Assembly (NCBI RefSeq): GCF_000149955.1
Contig: NC_030997.1
Location: 620,001-684,000, forward strand
Length of the DNA stretch: 64,000 nucleotides
From: Fusarium oxysporum f. sp. lycopersici 4287
Taxonomy: Eukaryota; Ascomycota; Sordariomycetes; Hypocreales; Nectriaceae
Direction: 5' to 3'
In this document: positions 35,138 through 47,016 of the stretch, one piece after another
Layout of the letters: the number at the start of each line of letters is the position of its first letter
Numbering within the stretch: position 1 is the first letter of the stretch
Position numbers and translations under genes: made by a program
The notes under the pieces: generated by a model
Told to the model about the DNA's origin: nothing
Seen by the model: the letters and a program-made list of their open reading frames with translations, nothing else
Database searches by the model: none

Positions 35138-35567
35138 CTTATTTTTGGTTTAGATCGCGTTGTTGTTGTTGCCTGGAGGCTGGATGAATAGATGGGTTGG
35201 TAGAAGGATGGTCGCTTTATAGACTTGTGGAGATATGCGTTCAATAAAAATACACTTTTTACAATTGCCGTAAAGTAAAGCATGATGCGCAGTCGAATTA
35301 ACTCTATGTGCGAGACAAACACAAATTCTCTTCAATATAAAGTCAGTTTTGCTCACCAAGTATCGACTGGCCTTATACTGCGGTATCAGCCTCATTTGCG
35401 AACCACCACAAGGCAGAAAGTGGCGTTACAGCTCACTTGAAACATGTAAAAAATTACTTCCCCGCTTCCTTTAAAATCTCAAGAAGAAGAGAAAGAACTC
35501 TGCCCGCAGAAACATTGAGACTGTCACCTGATCTCTTTTACTCATCCCAAGACACGCCGCAACCAAG
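35138..35567. other. Intergenic, divergent promoter of F-box and HET genes
   Basis: 430 bp; no recognisable element apart from AT-rich stretches. Confidence 0.5.
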
Positions 35568-38110
35568 ATGTCAAGTTCAGATGACTCAGACAGTAGCATC
35601 ATAGTCTCCGATGAATCGGATATCGAAAGCATTATCAGCGAATCTGAGGGAGATGAAGAGGCGGGCTTCGACGAAATTGACGATCAGTTTTCTGATAGCG
35701 ATGATGGCAATCAGGTTTCTGGGTCTGTATTCCCTGAGGGAACCGAAAGTGCTCTCAACTGTGTGTATAAATCTGCTGAATTTCACATAAACAAAGGGGA
35801 GATTAATGCGCTACAGTAATGTTCTTCGCTGGCGGCAGCATCGCTGGTGCCATTGCCCAGACTTTCGACACCAATAGGACTACTGATCAGCCCATGGTTC
35901 AGGCTGCTGGTGTGTCAAGCCTACTTGTATGCCTTTTCGATGAGCCTTATCTAATCCTACTTCCAGAAACGGAGAACGATATGGACAGCGTGGATCTTGG
36001 CAGTGATGATATTAGCACTGAGGTCCATGCGAATATCTCACACACTCAAACGGATGCTTTCCCCAACACCAGGAATTCCTCGGTAGCCAACACAACCGCG
36101 CCATATACAAACAAAGCATCGAATGCTGTACGGGCTCTGGAAGCCAAGATTGCCCGTGACATAGGCCGCAATCATCTAAGCATGCCTTTACCAGGACAAA
36201 CCTATGGAACAAAGTCTAACACAACTACTCGACTTGTCCAGGTGCCCCATAATCCAGGTTTCCTGGAATGTCTAGGTTGGCGTCTTCGACGTACATTCCT
36301 TCAGCCGAATATATATACCCCTTTGCCCTCTCCCTCACACATCCGCGTGCTTTTCATCCAGCCTGGAGTGAATGAGGACACTCTGGTGGCCTCGTTCGAA
36401 CTCTTGGATTTGAACGCAGCAAACATTCGATTTGAAGCTATTTCTTACCAGTGGAGTGAGTGCGGTGGCCAGAAAGCGTCAATGCGTCTTGGAGGTGAGC
36501 AAATGTCTATCAACGCGTATCTCCGAAATATTCTGCTTCATCTTCGGCGCGAACAACATATTCGGGTTATGTGGGCCGATGCATTGTGTATCAACCAATC
36601 TGACCACGCGGAACGTCTACAGCAAGTCAGCATAATGCAGAAGATATATTCCCAAGCATTCAGAGTCATCGGTTTTGTTGGCAAGGACTACACTCATGCG
36701 GGTATGTGCTTCAATGCCATCAAAGCTTTGACTTCAGCATGGTTCGAAGTTCGGAAAAGCTTTGGCCAAGATGATAGTACCTTCAACACCTGGTAACATT
36801 TATGGCCGTTTTATGAACGAGGCTTCTATGGGTCGAATCGTTGAGGTATTTCAGAGTGGCTATTGGAAGCGGTTATGGGTGGTCCAAGAATTAGTTTCCT
36901 CCCGTCGTGCAATCATTCGATGGGGAGACGCGAAATGTCCTGGACTTTGCTAGGGCTCGCAGCGACTCTGATCAGGAACAACAAAAGCTTGATGACAATG
37001 TTCAATCGTATCGATAAGTCAAAAAAGTCTCCTGTCCCTTTCCAAGGAAGCCCGGACGCTCGGACTGGTCTGATGAACGCTTATCTCATGTATCGAATGT
37101 CTTCAACCCAGTTTCGAGGCGATTCAATGTCGTTTTTGGATGTCCTCCGACTGACGCGGAATTTCGATGTTTCAGAACGTTTGGATCGAATATACGCTAT
37201 TTTAGGCCTTCCGAGTCGACACACGGGGCCAGGACGCACGTCTATACCTCCAGACTATCGCCTACTCCCAGATGGGTTATACAGTCGCGTCTTTTACTGG
37301 GTCTATCAAACTCATGATGAACCCCTTGAGATCCTCTCCGCGATCCGACATACTTCGCTATTTTACCCTGACTTTCCAACATGGATACCACGTTGGCATG
37401 TGAAACCAATCAGGAGCATTGGTATCTCTCATAGAGCTAGTATGAAGTTTGATGCGTCAGCTGGTTGGAAACCAAAACCTCCGGCAAAGCTTGCTTGGAG
37501 TAGAAACGAGCGACATTTGATCCTCCAGGGATTTGTCCTCGCATCTGTAACATCTGCTCACCGAGTGTTTCCTACAGCAAGCACGAAGGATCCCCTATCC
37601 CGTCATAAGAAACTCAAAACACACAATACCGGGCTGAATCACTGGCTGAACGTGCATGTGCGTAGCCATGATGATATACAAGCTCGATTACCTCTCATCT
37701 TGACAGCTGGTCAAGATTGGTACGGCAACATCTTGAAGGAGCAGAATAGTATAGATGAGCATACTGCATCGTTTGTAAAGTGGAGTCAGGGGTACTTCAG
37801 AAACGCGAGGCCTTGTGATGAAGAGGCTGTTAGATACGGACAGGCTGTGAACAACGTGTGTCGCGACCGACAAATATTCACCGCGACGAACTGCTTGCTG
37901 GGACTTGGGCCTAATCTTCTTAGGAAAGGCGATTTGGTATGTGTTGTTGCTGGAGGTCCGGTTCCTTATATTCTACGACCTTTGGGTGATGATACGTTTT
38001 ACTTTGTTGGAGAGTGCTATGTGGCTGGATACATGTTTGGAGAGGCCGTGGCGGAATGGAGGTCACAAGCACAGGCTTCCTTGAGCTTGCGAATATTTAC
38101 CTTGAGGTAG
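35568..38110 (+). CDS. HET-domain protein with acidic N-terminus and two offsetting frameshifts
   Basis: Exon 1 is 35568-35760 and exon 2 starts at 35817. A further 57-nt, in-frame GTGTGT...CCAG intron is possible at 35910-35966. The N-terminus is very acidic (MSSSDDSDSSIIVSDESD). The HET domain follows: FEAISYQWSECGGQ, MWADALCINQSDHAERLQQV and MQKIYSQAFRVIGFVG. The frame carrying STFNTW stops at TAA 36794-36796. YWKRLWVVQELVSSRRAI is read one base on. The original frame returns near 36940 (MSWTLLGLAATLIRNN) and runs to DRIYAILGLP and the stop at 38108-38110. The total length is then a multiple of three (828 aa). HET proteins mediate vegetative incompatibility or cell death. This copy is broken as assembled. 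Confidence 0.85.
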
Positions 38111-38550
38111 AGTCATGGTCTTACCCACCTGCTCTACGACTAGATTAAAAGTCACCATCTCTTGAAAGCTGACTCACAACGCGAGACTAGTGATTGAGAC
38201 CTTGATTCAGTTAGACCCCGTAGCCTATGTGATTCCCTGTCACTAGTACGACGCTATTGGATTATAGGAATTGGAGTACCTCAAGCACTGTCACGCATTA
38301 TAATACTACTGGTAATCCTGTCTCTCGCCCGCACCGAATATCCCTAAAACCAGATATATGCCGGCATATATGGGAGGTCTTAGCAGTTGCCGTCTAGAAA
38401 TCTATTCGTGATTCAAGTAGGTCCTTTTTCTATTTTAGCCGTGTCTTTCTGTGACCTCTTCCAACTTAACCCTCGCAAAAGCCAGAACCTTGAAACCACC
38501 AATCGTTTTTAAACATAATTTAGCACTTTCTACCTTGAAGCATCTTCAAA
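38111..38550. other. Intergenic
   Basis: 440 bp between the HET gene and a small reading frame. ATATATGCCGGCATATAT (38353-38370) is an 18-bp perfect palindrome of unknown role. Confidence 0.45.
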
Positions 38551-38817
38551 ATGCCGCGCAAAACGGAGGATTATTTCACCAACCACGTTGGAAAACAGTA
38601 CTATGTCCACTTCATTGATGATTACTTGATTGCAGATTCATTAAAGTTCGTCGACGCTCTGCGGTGGCACTTTGGCCAGGAGGCAGAGGGGAACAGAGAT
38701 TGGAGTCTTACCGGACCTGTTAATGGCAAATGGCGTATCCACGCATGGGTCCAGAGAGACGTTATCACTCAACTCCGAACTAGCACGTCGTACACACACG
38801 ACACAGGGCTGGCCTAA
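38551..38817 (+). CDS. Small hypothetical protein, 88 aa
   Basis: ATG with an AAAATG context at 38551. The product MPRKTEDYFTNHVGKQYYVHF... is balanced in composition, with aromatic residues and a central LKFVDALRWHFGQEAEGNRDW. It has no signal peptide, transmembrane helix or motif I recognise. It could be a real orphan gene, the end of a larger decayed gene, or chance. The surroundings hold mainly decayed genes. Confidence 0.4.
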   Translation: MPRKTEDYFTNHVGKQYYVHFIDDYLIADSLKFVDALRWHFGQEAEGNRDWSLTGPVNGKWRIHAWVQRDVITQLRTSTSYTHDTGLA

Positions 38818-39918
38818 TGGAATGTTCCACTAGTGAGCGATAGAGCTCGGTGTGGTAGCGCCGTGCGAGATTCCGGAAGACCTCGATTAGATTACTTACA
38901 TCTATATACAAGCAATTACTTGTAGACATGGTGTTTGCACGGTGACAACTATTGAATTCGCTCCGGTTGGTTTTCTTTAATAATTATAACTGCGCTATAT
39001 GCTGAACCCAGCTATTTGACTGTGGAAACGAGTATATTCAGGCGCCTAGTGAAGTTATTTGCTGTTAGGTACCCTACACCTAGACATTCGGAAGTGGAGA
39101 AGCAAAGGGCGAGAAAATGATTGGATCATGTGCGGTAGCGGAGCGGAAGAACGAAAGCCTCATCTTGAGACACGGCAACTGGCGAATGAGAACAGTAAAC
39201 AGCCAGAGACCTCCAGAAGTACAAAATGACAACATTGAATAAAGGAACAAGAAGAAGCAAATTACCTAATAAGAAGCGACCTTTCTGAAGGAAGAGAGAG
39301 TTTTCATCACCGTGCACGTTGACTAGTCCGCCTCATCTCAATCTCGCCGAGCCCAGCAAAAAAACTCTGCACTCGCTAAACAAACAGCTTAGTCACTGTA
39401 TCCACAATACCTCTCTATAAAAGTCTGCTCTGTCGCCAACCATTTGGGCTTTTCTTCTTTTCTTCTTCATGTCGACAATACTTCAGAGAATCATTTCTAT
39501 AGTATTCGACCTTCTCTTGGTTCCCTAAAAGAGCCACAGATCCCACCCTGGTTGATGAATGAATATCCTCGATGCCCTAGAGTGAATACCCCTTTTGGTC
39601 CTCTCGATCTGTCCGCAAGGATGGCGGTGGTTGCTCTTTGAGTGGCCGCTGTATAGAGAGATGTTACTCTTGATGATCTCGGCCCCCAGAGCGGTCTGCC
39701 CTCGGGCGCGCTTTTGGGGCGGGCATTGATGGACGTCTGACAGGCTTCTTTTTTCGTTGCTTTCTGAGGCTTGCCTTGGTAGTGAGGAAGAAATGTGAAC
39801 ATTATGAACTGCACTGATACTCTCATCCTATTGAGCGTTGTAGGTGATGGGTTCCCAAATCACGCCCAATTGACGAGAGCGAGAGGTAGCAGCTCCTGTA
39901 TAACTGAAGCTGACTGCA
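38818..39918. other. Intergenic, no gene recognised
   Basis: About 1.1 kb between a small reading frame and the 3' end of the hydrolase pseudogene. Only unsupported short frames. Confidence 0.5.
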
Positions 39919-41973
39919 CTACTCCATGATAACAGGAATGATCAAATGGCTGTTGTACTTCCCTCCTGTGTGAACATGATGCCGCCCGATATTCTCATCT
40001 TCTGGTTCTGTCAAGCGACACAAGTCAGTCTCAGGTAGGCACATGTCATGTCCAGAATCGTTCAGCGCTATGCCCTCACCAGCAGCAAACACAGCCCAAT
40101 CGGCCAGATGGGGATCTTAATGCGGACAGTTGTACCTGGAGTAATGGGCTGTCGAACGCGGTGGCTGTAAAAACGTCTGTCTCGTGTGACGAGTCGTCGG
40201 ACACAATAGGTCCGCCCTCTGCATTGAGAGAGATGTGGTGTGAAGCTCGGAGGAAGCCCTGCGGACCCCAGGTTTTGGCCGTGTTTACATCAGGTACCTG
40301 GTCAATAGCAACAGGACAAGGATAGTTGAGATGTGAGAGCTGCCGGCCTTTGTTGTCGATCTTGCGGATCTGCACAACGACGTCGAAGTTGTCATGATCA
40401 GGGCATGACATAAGTAACACTGCTTTGGGGTAGCCAGCCAGCTCAGTTGTGACGTCAAACTTAGCTGTAAAGGTCTGGCATTCGTTGAGTCCCATGTATG
40501 TTTTTGAGGTGGCCAAGACTTACCAATCCATTACTCAAACTCCTTCCTTCATAGGAGTTTATGTATTCCTGATTTGGTTCTAGATCCACCAGCGTTCCTG
40601 TTGTTCCATCAAGGTATAGAGTTCGAAGCCTTTGTCTTGTAAGCGGATAACTCCGCTCAGGCCTCTCGACAACAGTCGTGGCGGAACTCCTATCTGCCTC
40701 AAAGCCAAGCAGTTACAGCCGGACACGAGGCGTTGAGAATTCCCAGCTGGTCTTGTTGCCTGTGCAAGGCTTGCAATAAAAGTCGAAAAACTGCTGAAGT
40801 TCATCCGAGACGGATGGTCGATACATGTCGTGCCCTTGTCAGTCAACAGTTAATCTGCCATGTTCGGCCATGGGTATATGTGAGATTACGCAGCATCATA
40901 TGAGAAGAAGGAAAGAAAGCAGTATTGCTTACACTCTTGGAATGGATGGACTCGAAGCCATCTCTTTTCGGTCTTGGCTTATCGGAAAGTCTGGAACGAG
41001 CCATAAGTGTGCAGCATGCTTGAGTATGAAGCAACAACATACATAGGAATATTGTCGATGTTCTCAACAGGAATTCTCTTGTCCTCCCAGTAGTCTTCGT
41101 ACAGTGGACGTTTCTCGAGCATGGCACCAACATTCTCAACACCTTCAGGCCCCGCAAACCCGTTTGAGATCATTCGGTGAAGGCCAGGGATATGTGGGCG
41201 TCCTCCTCTGGCAACATAGTGACGAAACAGACCCGTATAACCTTCCCAGGGAGCGATGGCTTTCAGTGCAGGATAGTGCATTCTTAAAGCAAAGTTGATT
41301 TGCGAAATGGCCAACCATGAATTTCCTGCCATAACGATGGAGCCATTGCACCAAGGCTGTTTAGACAGCCAATCGATAACATCGTAAATATCCTCTGCTT
41401 CTTGAATGCCCCAGCGCGCAATGACTCCTTCGCTATGACAGCACCACGAGCATAAGTGTTCAACACAGCATAGCCACGTTCAGCCCACTCGGGCAGGGAT
41501 CTGGGGCCTCGAACTTTTCATAGCTTGATATGCAATCGAGTGCGATTCCCGCTCGATAGGGTGCCATAAAGTCGTAATTTTAAGGACCAGTCCCAGTCTT
41601 ACCATGCAGCTNNNNNNNNNNNNNNNNNNNNNNNNNNNNNNNNNNNNNNNNNNNNNNNNNNNNNNNNNNNNNNNNNNNNNNNNNNNNNNNNNNNNNNNNN
41701 NNNNNNNNNNNGTGTATCTGATGTACGGGCGTAGATATCTGCGTATAGACCATTACCCATCGCGAACCGTAATGGCTCAGTCACGCTCATATATAGTTTG
41801 TACACCGAATGGCCTTCGACCCGGAAAGCGGACATGGCCTGCTTCTAGAACTCGACGTCCCGGGTTGAAACCGTCATAGTTGTAACGGGGATGCTCAGAT
41901 GCTGGAGTGATTTTTGATATGATGGCATCGGGGAATAGTGGGGTTTGACAGGCGGGTGAGTAGTTGGTATCAT
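39919..41973 (-). pseudogene. CocE/NonD (S15, X-Pro dipeptidyl-peptidase-like) hydrolase pseudogene
   Basis: Homology is clear from end to end: YDGFNPGRRVLEAGHVRFPG near the start, the nucleophile elbow MAGNSWLAISQINFA, APWEGYTGLFRHYVARGG and RLRTLYLDGTTGTLV. A PepX_C-type beta domain (FDVVVQIRKIDNKGR... IPIWPIGLCFAAGEGIAL, RLTEPEDENIGRHHVHTGG) ends at TAG 39921-39919. Lesions include stops at 41777-41779 (TGA), 40979-40981 (TAA) and 40713-40715 (TAA). The frame also changes near 41930, 41745, 41480 and 41440. A 100-N gap removes part of the N-terminal half. The stops include transversions, so this is not RIP alone. The intact family hydrolyses ester or amide bonds of small substrates. Confidence 0.9.
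41612..41711. other. Assembly gap (100 N)
   Basis: Exactly 100 N, the conventional length for a gap of unknown size; it lies inside the hydrolase pseudogene. Confidence 0.99.
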
Positions 41974-42437
41974 TTCAATATATGAAAGGGTGAGATGATT
42001 TGATCAAGTGCAGTCTTCTAGAAGATGCAGATGGAATAGAACCATGTAGCGCACCTAAAGACCATCTTATAAGATGCTTCTGAGTTGGACATATTCCTAT
42101 TCAGCTTCTCCACTCTTAGACAGCTGGACCTGCCGCCGGGCTGGCATAAGGGTTCTCGGCAGTTGCTACTGCATATCTAAGCCAGCTCAAAGCCGTCTTA
42201 CCCATGCCAGGGCACACAAGGCTAGTTGGCAGACTTGACCGATTTTAGTTAGAGGCTATCGGGATACCGACGGAATGAGATCGGAAGTTCCGTAATCTAT
42301 AATAATGATGTTTCTCTCATTGACTTTTAATAATTTTCCAGAGCTTTCCTTAACCGATCAATATCAGTACTCCGTCCTTCAAATCTATACACGGCCATCT
42401 GTCGCTCCATATCTGCCGTCACTCATATATGGGCGCC
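41974..42437. other. Intergenic, left border of the putative biosynthetic cluster
   Basis: 464 bp between the divergent hydrolase pseudogene and the scytalone-dehydratase-like gene. No specific site recognised. Confidence 0.5.
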
Positions 42438-43104
42438 ATGGTTACTTCAAGAGTCGATCCCGCTGGTTAGTGGCCTTCGAGCCAATCACTACCTTTCGAT
42501 CTGAGCGAACGATGTTAATAAACTATATAAAATAGATGCCCTGCAGGTTGCTGCAATTACTTTCGACTGGGGAGACAGCCTCGATGCAAAGGTTTGTACG
42601 GTCATTCCATGTTAAGGACCAAACTTATCTAACCGACTTGCAGGACTGGGATCGCCTGGCCAGCATCGTCGCCCCAGAACTGGTTGTATGAGTTCCCGAA
42701 AAAAAAACACTTAAACATTATTCTGCTAATATGATATCCTCAAGGTCGATTATACCGTCGTGACGGGTGAAAAGTGGGATGCCATGCCAGCTAAAGACTT
42801 TGTCGCCATGGTTTCAGACCCAGGATTTGTTGGCGACGCTCTTGTTGACAGCCAGCATTTTATCGGGGCTTCCAAATATGAAGTTCTCTCAGATGGCCGT
42901 ATAGTTGGTACTCACCAGCTCCGAGCTGCCCACCAGCGATATACAGGGCCTGATAAGAAGACTGTTGAGGCCAAGGGCCACTGCCATGCTGTTATGCAAC
43001 ATACTTATGCAAAGGTTGATGGCGAATGGAAGTTGGCGGGCTTAAAGCCGACCATGTACTGGAATGAGCATGATTTTTCTAAGATTTTCAAAGGAAGCCA
43101 GTAA
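42438..43104 (+). CDS. Scytalone dehydratase-like (SnoaL/NTF2-fold) enzyme
   Basis: Exons 42438-42465, 42536-42591, 42644-42685 and 42745-43104 give 161 aa. The ATG sits in GCGCCATGG. The first intron has a GTTAGT donor. The protein follows scytalone dehydratase along its length: TFDWGDSLDAKDWDRLASIVAPELVVDY, AMPAKDFVAMVSDPGFVGD, DSQHFIGAS, HQLRAAHQRYTGPD, GHCHAVMQHTYAKVDGEWKLAGLKP and HDFSKIF. The active-site His pair (QHFIG, AAHQRY) and the Tyr of VVDY are kept. From memory of the melanin enzyme, the Tyr before SKDW is Leu here, and the SAN triplet is AVM. It is therefore probably a dehydratase or cyclase for another substrate. It opens the cluster. Confidence 0.85.
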
Positions 43105-43647
43105 AGTGTGTTTATAATACGCGATAGCTCGAATAGAGTTCAAGCACTTTTCTAATCAATGCCGTTCATACCCTTGATGTCCAGATAAACCCCGATCGTT
43201 GATGTTGAGAAATGCGTCTTAACGGCTAAGATCAAAGCAAACTCTACTTCTCATCTCCCTCGTTTCATGCCTGGATAAACACGGTATATAGTGCTAATGC
43301 ATATAGAAAAGAGAATTTAGTCTGATCGAAGTAAAACTGGAGTAAAACTCCGAGCTGCATGTGACAGTCAAAGCGCGTTACTTATCATCACCAAGACTGC
43401 GCCCGTTCACGCTAGAAAGCATAACGTGATAGGCAAGTTTGCGCCATGACCTTTCTGTTCGAAACATCACCATCTTGAAACTAAGGTTAATGTACCAAAA
43501 TAAGGTTCAAGACGGAAATACAACGTCAATGCGCAGGACCCCAGATGCCGTCTCCTCGTGGCTTATAACTACCAAGACAGGTTTCCAGAAATATTCCAAG
43601 GCTTGGTTTCCTTCACGACATTCATTTAACTTCTACACTCTTTAATC
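43105..43647. other. Intergenic
   Basis: 543 bp upstream of the MFS exporter. No supported gene. Confidence 0.5.
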
Positions 43648-45482
43648 ATGTCTGATAGATCTTCGTGTGAGCATAGCGAAAGGGCCAATGAAGTTAGAAG
43701 TGAAGTTCAGGGGAATAGTAAGGTGTCTATGAAGAGTTTGCTGTTATTACTTGTAAGTGCTATCTTCATCCTCTTTCACAATTGTGAGCTGAGAATTGCT
43801 TCTAGTCGATCAATCTGGTATACTTCGTCCATGTTGCCAATGTCGTTGGATCTGGTGCCTTGACCAGAGACATCTCCGCTGTTGTTGGCGGCTCCCACGA
43901 TTCTGTCTGGTACAGTGAAGTGATCGCAATCTTGACAGCCCTTCTTGGCATTCCTGCTTCTCAAGCCGCCGATCTCTGGGGTCGCAAGACGATACTCGTT
44001 TGCTTAACGAGCTGTGGCTTTGTCGGGTCTCTCATTATCGCCAAAGCTTCATCTTCCGGTACGGTCATAGCTGGATTTGCGGTTTCAGGCATCTCATTCG
44101 GTGCGCAGCCGCTTCTCCATGCCATTTCTTCTGAGGTCGTTGCTCGCAAGTATCGTCCTTGGGCGCAGGGCAGTATCAATGTATCAGCTTCTCTAGGAGC
44201 CATTATCGGCCTTTTGATTGGTGGCGTGTTGACTAGACATGAGCATCATGATGGCTTCCGGGCCTACTGGTATATGGTTGCTGGCATATATGCAGTTGCG
44301 ACAGTCGCATGTCAATTCTTTTACAACCCGCCTCCAAGAGCCTTGGAAATTGTTCTCAGCGTACCAGAGAAAATGCGTAACCTGGACTGGGTCGGGTACG
44401 GCTTCTTGACTCCTGCGCTTGTCCTCTTCTGCATGTCTCTCGCTTGGAGTGGGAACCCATATTCATGGACAGACGCCCATGTACTGGCCACATTTCTCAT
44501 TGGTGTACTTTCGGGAGTGGCCCTTATCGTCTATGAGACATCGATCAAAAAGAACGGCATGTTTCATCATCGTCTCTTTCGCGATCGGAACTTTGCACTA
44601 GCTTTGGGTTGCATCTTTGCTGAGGGCATGGCATTCCACTGTGGTAACAACTATTTCGCCTTTGAAGTCAGTGTTCTCTTTGCAACCGATAATCTTATCA
44701 TTGGGGCCCAGTACGGCATGGCCTTCATAGCTCTGGGTATTTCTGCCATCATGAGCGGTATATGGTGCTCCATCAGTAAGGCTTTGCGTTTCCCGATTAT
44801 CCTGGCCTTTGGCTTCAAGATCCTGTTTATGGTCCTGATGGCTACTGTCTCCAAGTCCACACCTCAAGCCCTCATCTGGATATACCCCATAACTCTAGGT
44901 CTCGGATTGGGTATTTGCATGCCAGCGCTGATTACAGTAGCTCATTTTGCAACACCTCGAGAATTGATCGCGATTACATCCGGTCTTATGATCTCTATCA
45001 GAAGTGTGGGAGGATCTATTGGGTTGGCCGTATTCAACGCTATCTTCTCTAATGGGCTCTCATCCAACTTGGGACCCAAGATATCTCATGCCGTCTTGCC
45101 ACTTGGCTTCCCCGAAAGGGAGTTGCTTCAACTCATACCCGTCCTTGCCCATAACGATACAGTGGCGCTCAAACAGATTCACGGCATTTCTCCAGAAATA
45201 ATTCACGCCGGGGTCGATGGTCTTCTGGAAGCTTACCGTGTAAGCTTTCGCGGTGTCTGGTTGACCACTGCGAGTCTATGTCTCGTCGCTAGCATCGGTG
45301 AGTGGATAACAAAGACAAGTGAACCTCAGGGAGAATTTGATTGCTAATCATTCATCTTAGCCGGTTTCTTTCTACGCGATTCCACTGAGAAGATTGCTTC
45401 CCAGATCGACGCGCCCATTGCACCGGATACAGAGGTTGTAGAGATCAAGAAGAGGACAAAGATTCCAGGCGATTCTGCTTAG
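43648..45482 (+). CDS. MFS efflux transporter, TRI12/siderophore-transporter-like
   Basis: Exons 43648-43752, 43806-45297 and 45361-45482 give 572 aa. About 12-14 hydrophobic helices follow a short polar N-terminus. LWGRKTILVCLTSCGFVGSLIIA matches the loop 2-3 signature of drug:H+ antiporters. AQGSINVSASLGAIIGLLIGGVL is the antiporter motif C-like segment. The central loop carries the FHHRLFRDRNFALALGC pattern common in TRI12-type pumps. Such pumps export the product of an adjacent toxin or metabolite cluster, or give self-protection. Here it lies between a dehydratase-like gene and a DMATS gene, so export of the cluster product is the simplest inference. Confidence 0.9.
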
Positions 45483-45774
45483 GAGGCTATACATCCCGTG
45501 ATAGGGACATTTCAGAGTTGTAAACTTTAGTACGATAGTGCAAGACATTAATTCCATTTCTTTATTATTAGCCACGTTTCTCCAACATTGCAATGCCCAT
45601 TCAAGGAAACCTCACAAATGGTGCCACATATGTTGTCATGTACACCCCTTTCTTATGGGAAAAGTTGAATGAGACAAAGGTATGCTCAGTTGGTGTCGTG
45701 ACCGTATCATCAATGACATCACTCCCACTAAAGCTATTAGCATCACGGTCATAAGAAAGATCAGTGATTACTTA

Positions 45775-47016
45775 CTATGCATCCGACACAATCTTCTGGT
45801 ATGTGCCCTCAGCACCCCAAGCCCATCCTCTTTTACGGAAGACCTTCTCCATTGCTTCGGTAGCATCCTTGTCGCTCTTGAAGTATTGGTTCAAAGGCAC
45901 ATAAATCTTGACCTCAGGGATGCCTTGATCAGGCCTAAGTTCCCAGCTGAAGCACGCTCCGCTGACATTAGGCTTATTCTCCAAGATCTTCTTTGAGAAC
46001 TTCTCATCGAATTCCTTGTCCTCTGGCTCGTTTATGAGGATATGCCACATATCACGAAGAACCGCTAGACCATCCATTGTTGTTTTGTCTGTGATTTGAC
46101 CTCCCAGGGTGACGTGCTGTACAACTGCTTCCCAGGTGTTGGACTGAGGTTCGATGTAGATTTTGACTCGGGCACCTTCTTCCGGACTTACGCAGTCGAT
46201 ACCAATAACCACAGTTAGCGGTGGGTCTTGGTACAACTTCCTCTGGTACCGCTCGATCATGTCGATAGCTGGTCCAAACGATGGACCAAGGGGATCAAGT
46301 CGTCGGATGAGATCAAATCCAGCTCTATCCGAGTTTTGCTTTGCTGTCATCCACTTGATAACAGGGTAGAAATATGCCTTCATAGTCTGCTTGTCCTCCT
46401 TGAGATCAAAGGCCAGAAACACCTTAGGTATGCGAATAGTGTCCTTCGGCATCTTCTCCGCTAAAATCACAGCATCTTCTTCGGATGGATAGAATTCGGC
46501 GGCAAACTGATTGAACCAGCGGAGATCAGCACCCGTCTTCTCGGCAATTCTTGGAATGGGATCTTCAGTGACACCATCTGAGCCTGGAAACACGGGTTCG
46601 TAGCAGAAACGGACGTATGAATTGCCGCCGTCACTATTGTTGAGGCTGGTTTCGAATGGTGAGCCATTCGGGGTCAAGAGTGATCTTGCACGATCTTTTG
46701 TAGGGGCGCGCCCCATGCTCGGAAGAATATAGGTGTCAAGGAACTCGAGATGAGCAGCTTGTTGTTCGGGAGTGTAATCTCCAACGGATTTGAGAAGAGA
46801 TGCGAGAACCGGTTTGGTGTGTTTCGTCCAGAAGGCTATGCCATCTTCTTTGGCTTTGAGATCTGAGGGCTTATTACTGGTAAGTTAATTCGGTCAGTAT
46901 ATGAGGTATGCTCGGATTTTTTTGTCACACCTTTCTCCTGTGCTTTGAAGAGCTTCTTCTTGGTCCGTTGATGCTGCAGACATTTTAAGAGTAAGAGGCT
47001 CTAATGTCGATGCCAT
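45775..47016 (-). CDS. DMATS-type aromatic prenyltransferase
   Basis: Exons 47016-46931 and 46876-45775 give 395 aa. ABBA-fold prenyltransferases transfer dimethylallyl or longer prenyl groups to aromatic acceptors without metal. GIAFWTKHTKPVLASLLKSVGDY is the N-terminal signature. GSPFETSLNN holds the likely acceptor-binding Glu, and YVRFCYEPV, ARVKIYIEP and GIPEVKIYVPL carry the Arg/Lys/Tyr that bind the diphosphate. It is short compared with typical members (420-470 aa), mainly at the ends. A second ATG (MSAASTDQEE) lies 11 codons in. Tryptophan-derived and other phenolic acceptors are possible; no NRPS, TDC or PKS is nearby. It shares a 338-bp promoter with the divergent epoxide hydrolase. 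Confidence 0.93.

Noticed and set aside
31297..41973. RIP as the cause of gene decay in the middle segment
   Set aside because: Most lesions are single-base indels or transversions, not the clustered C-to-T changes expected of RIP; only the F-box TAG would fit.
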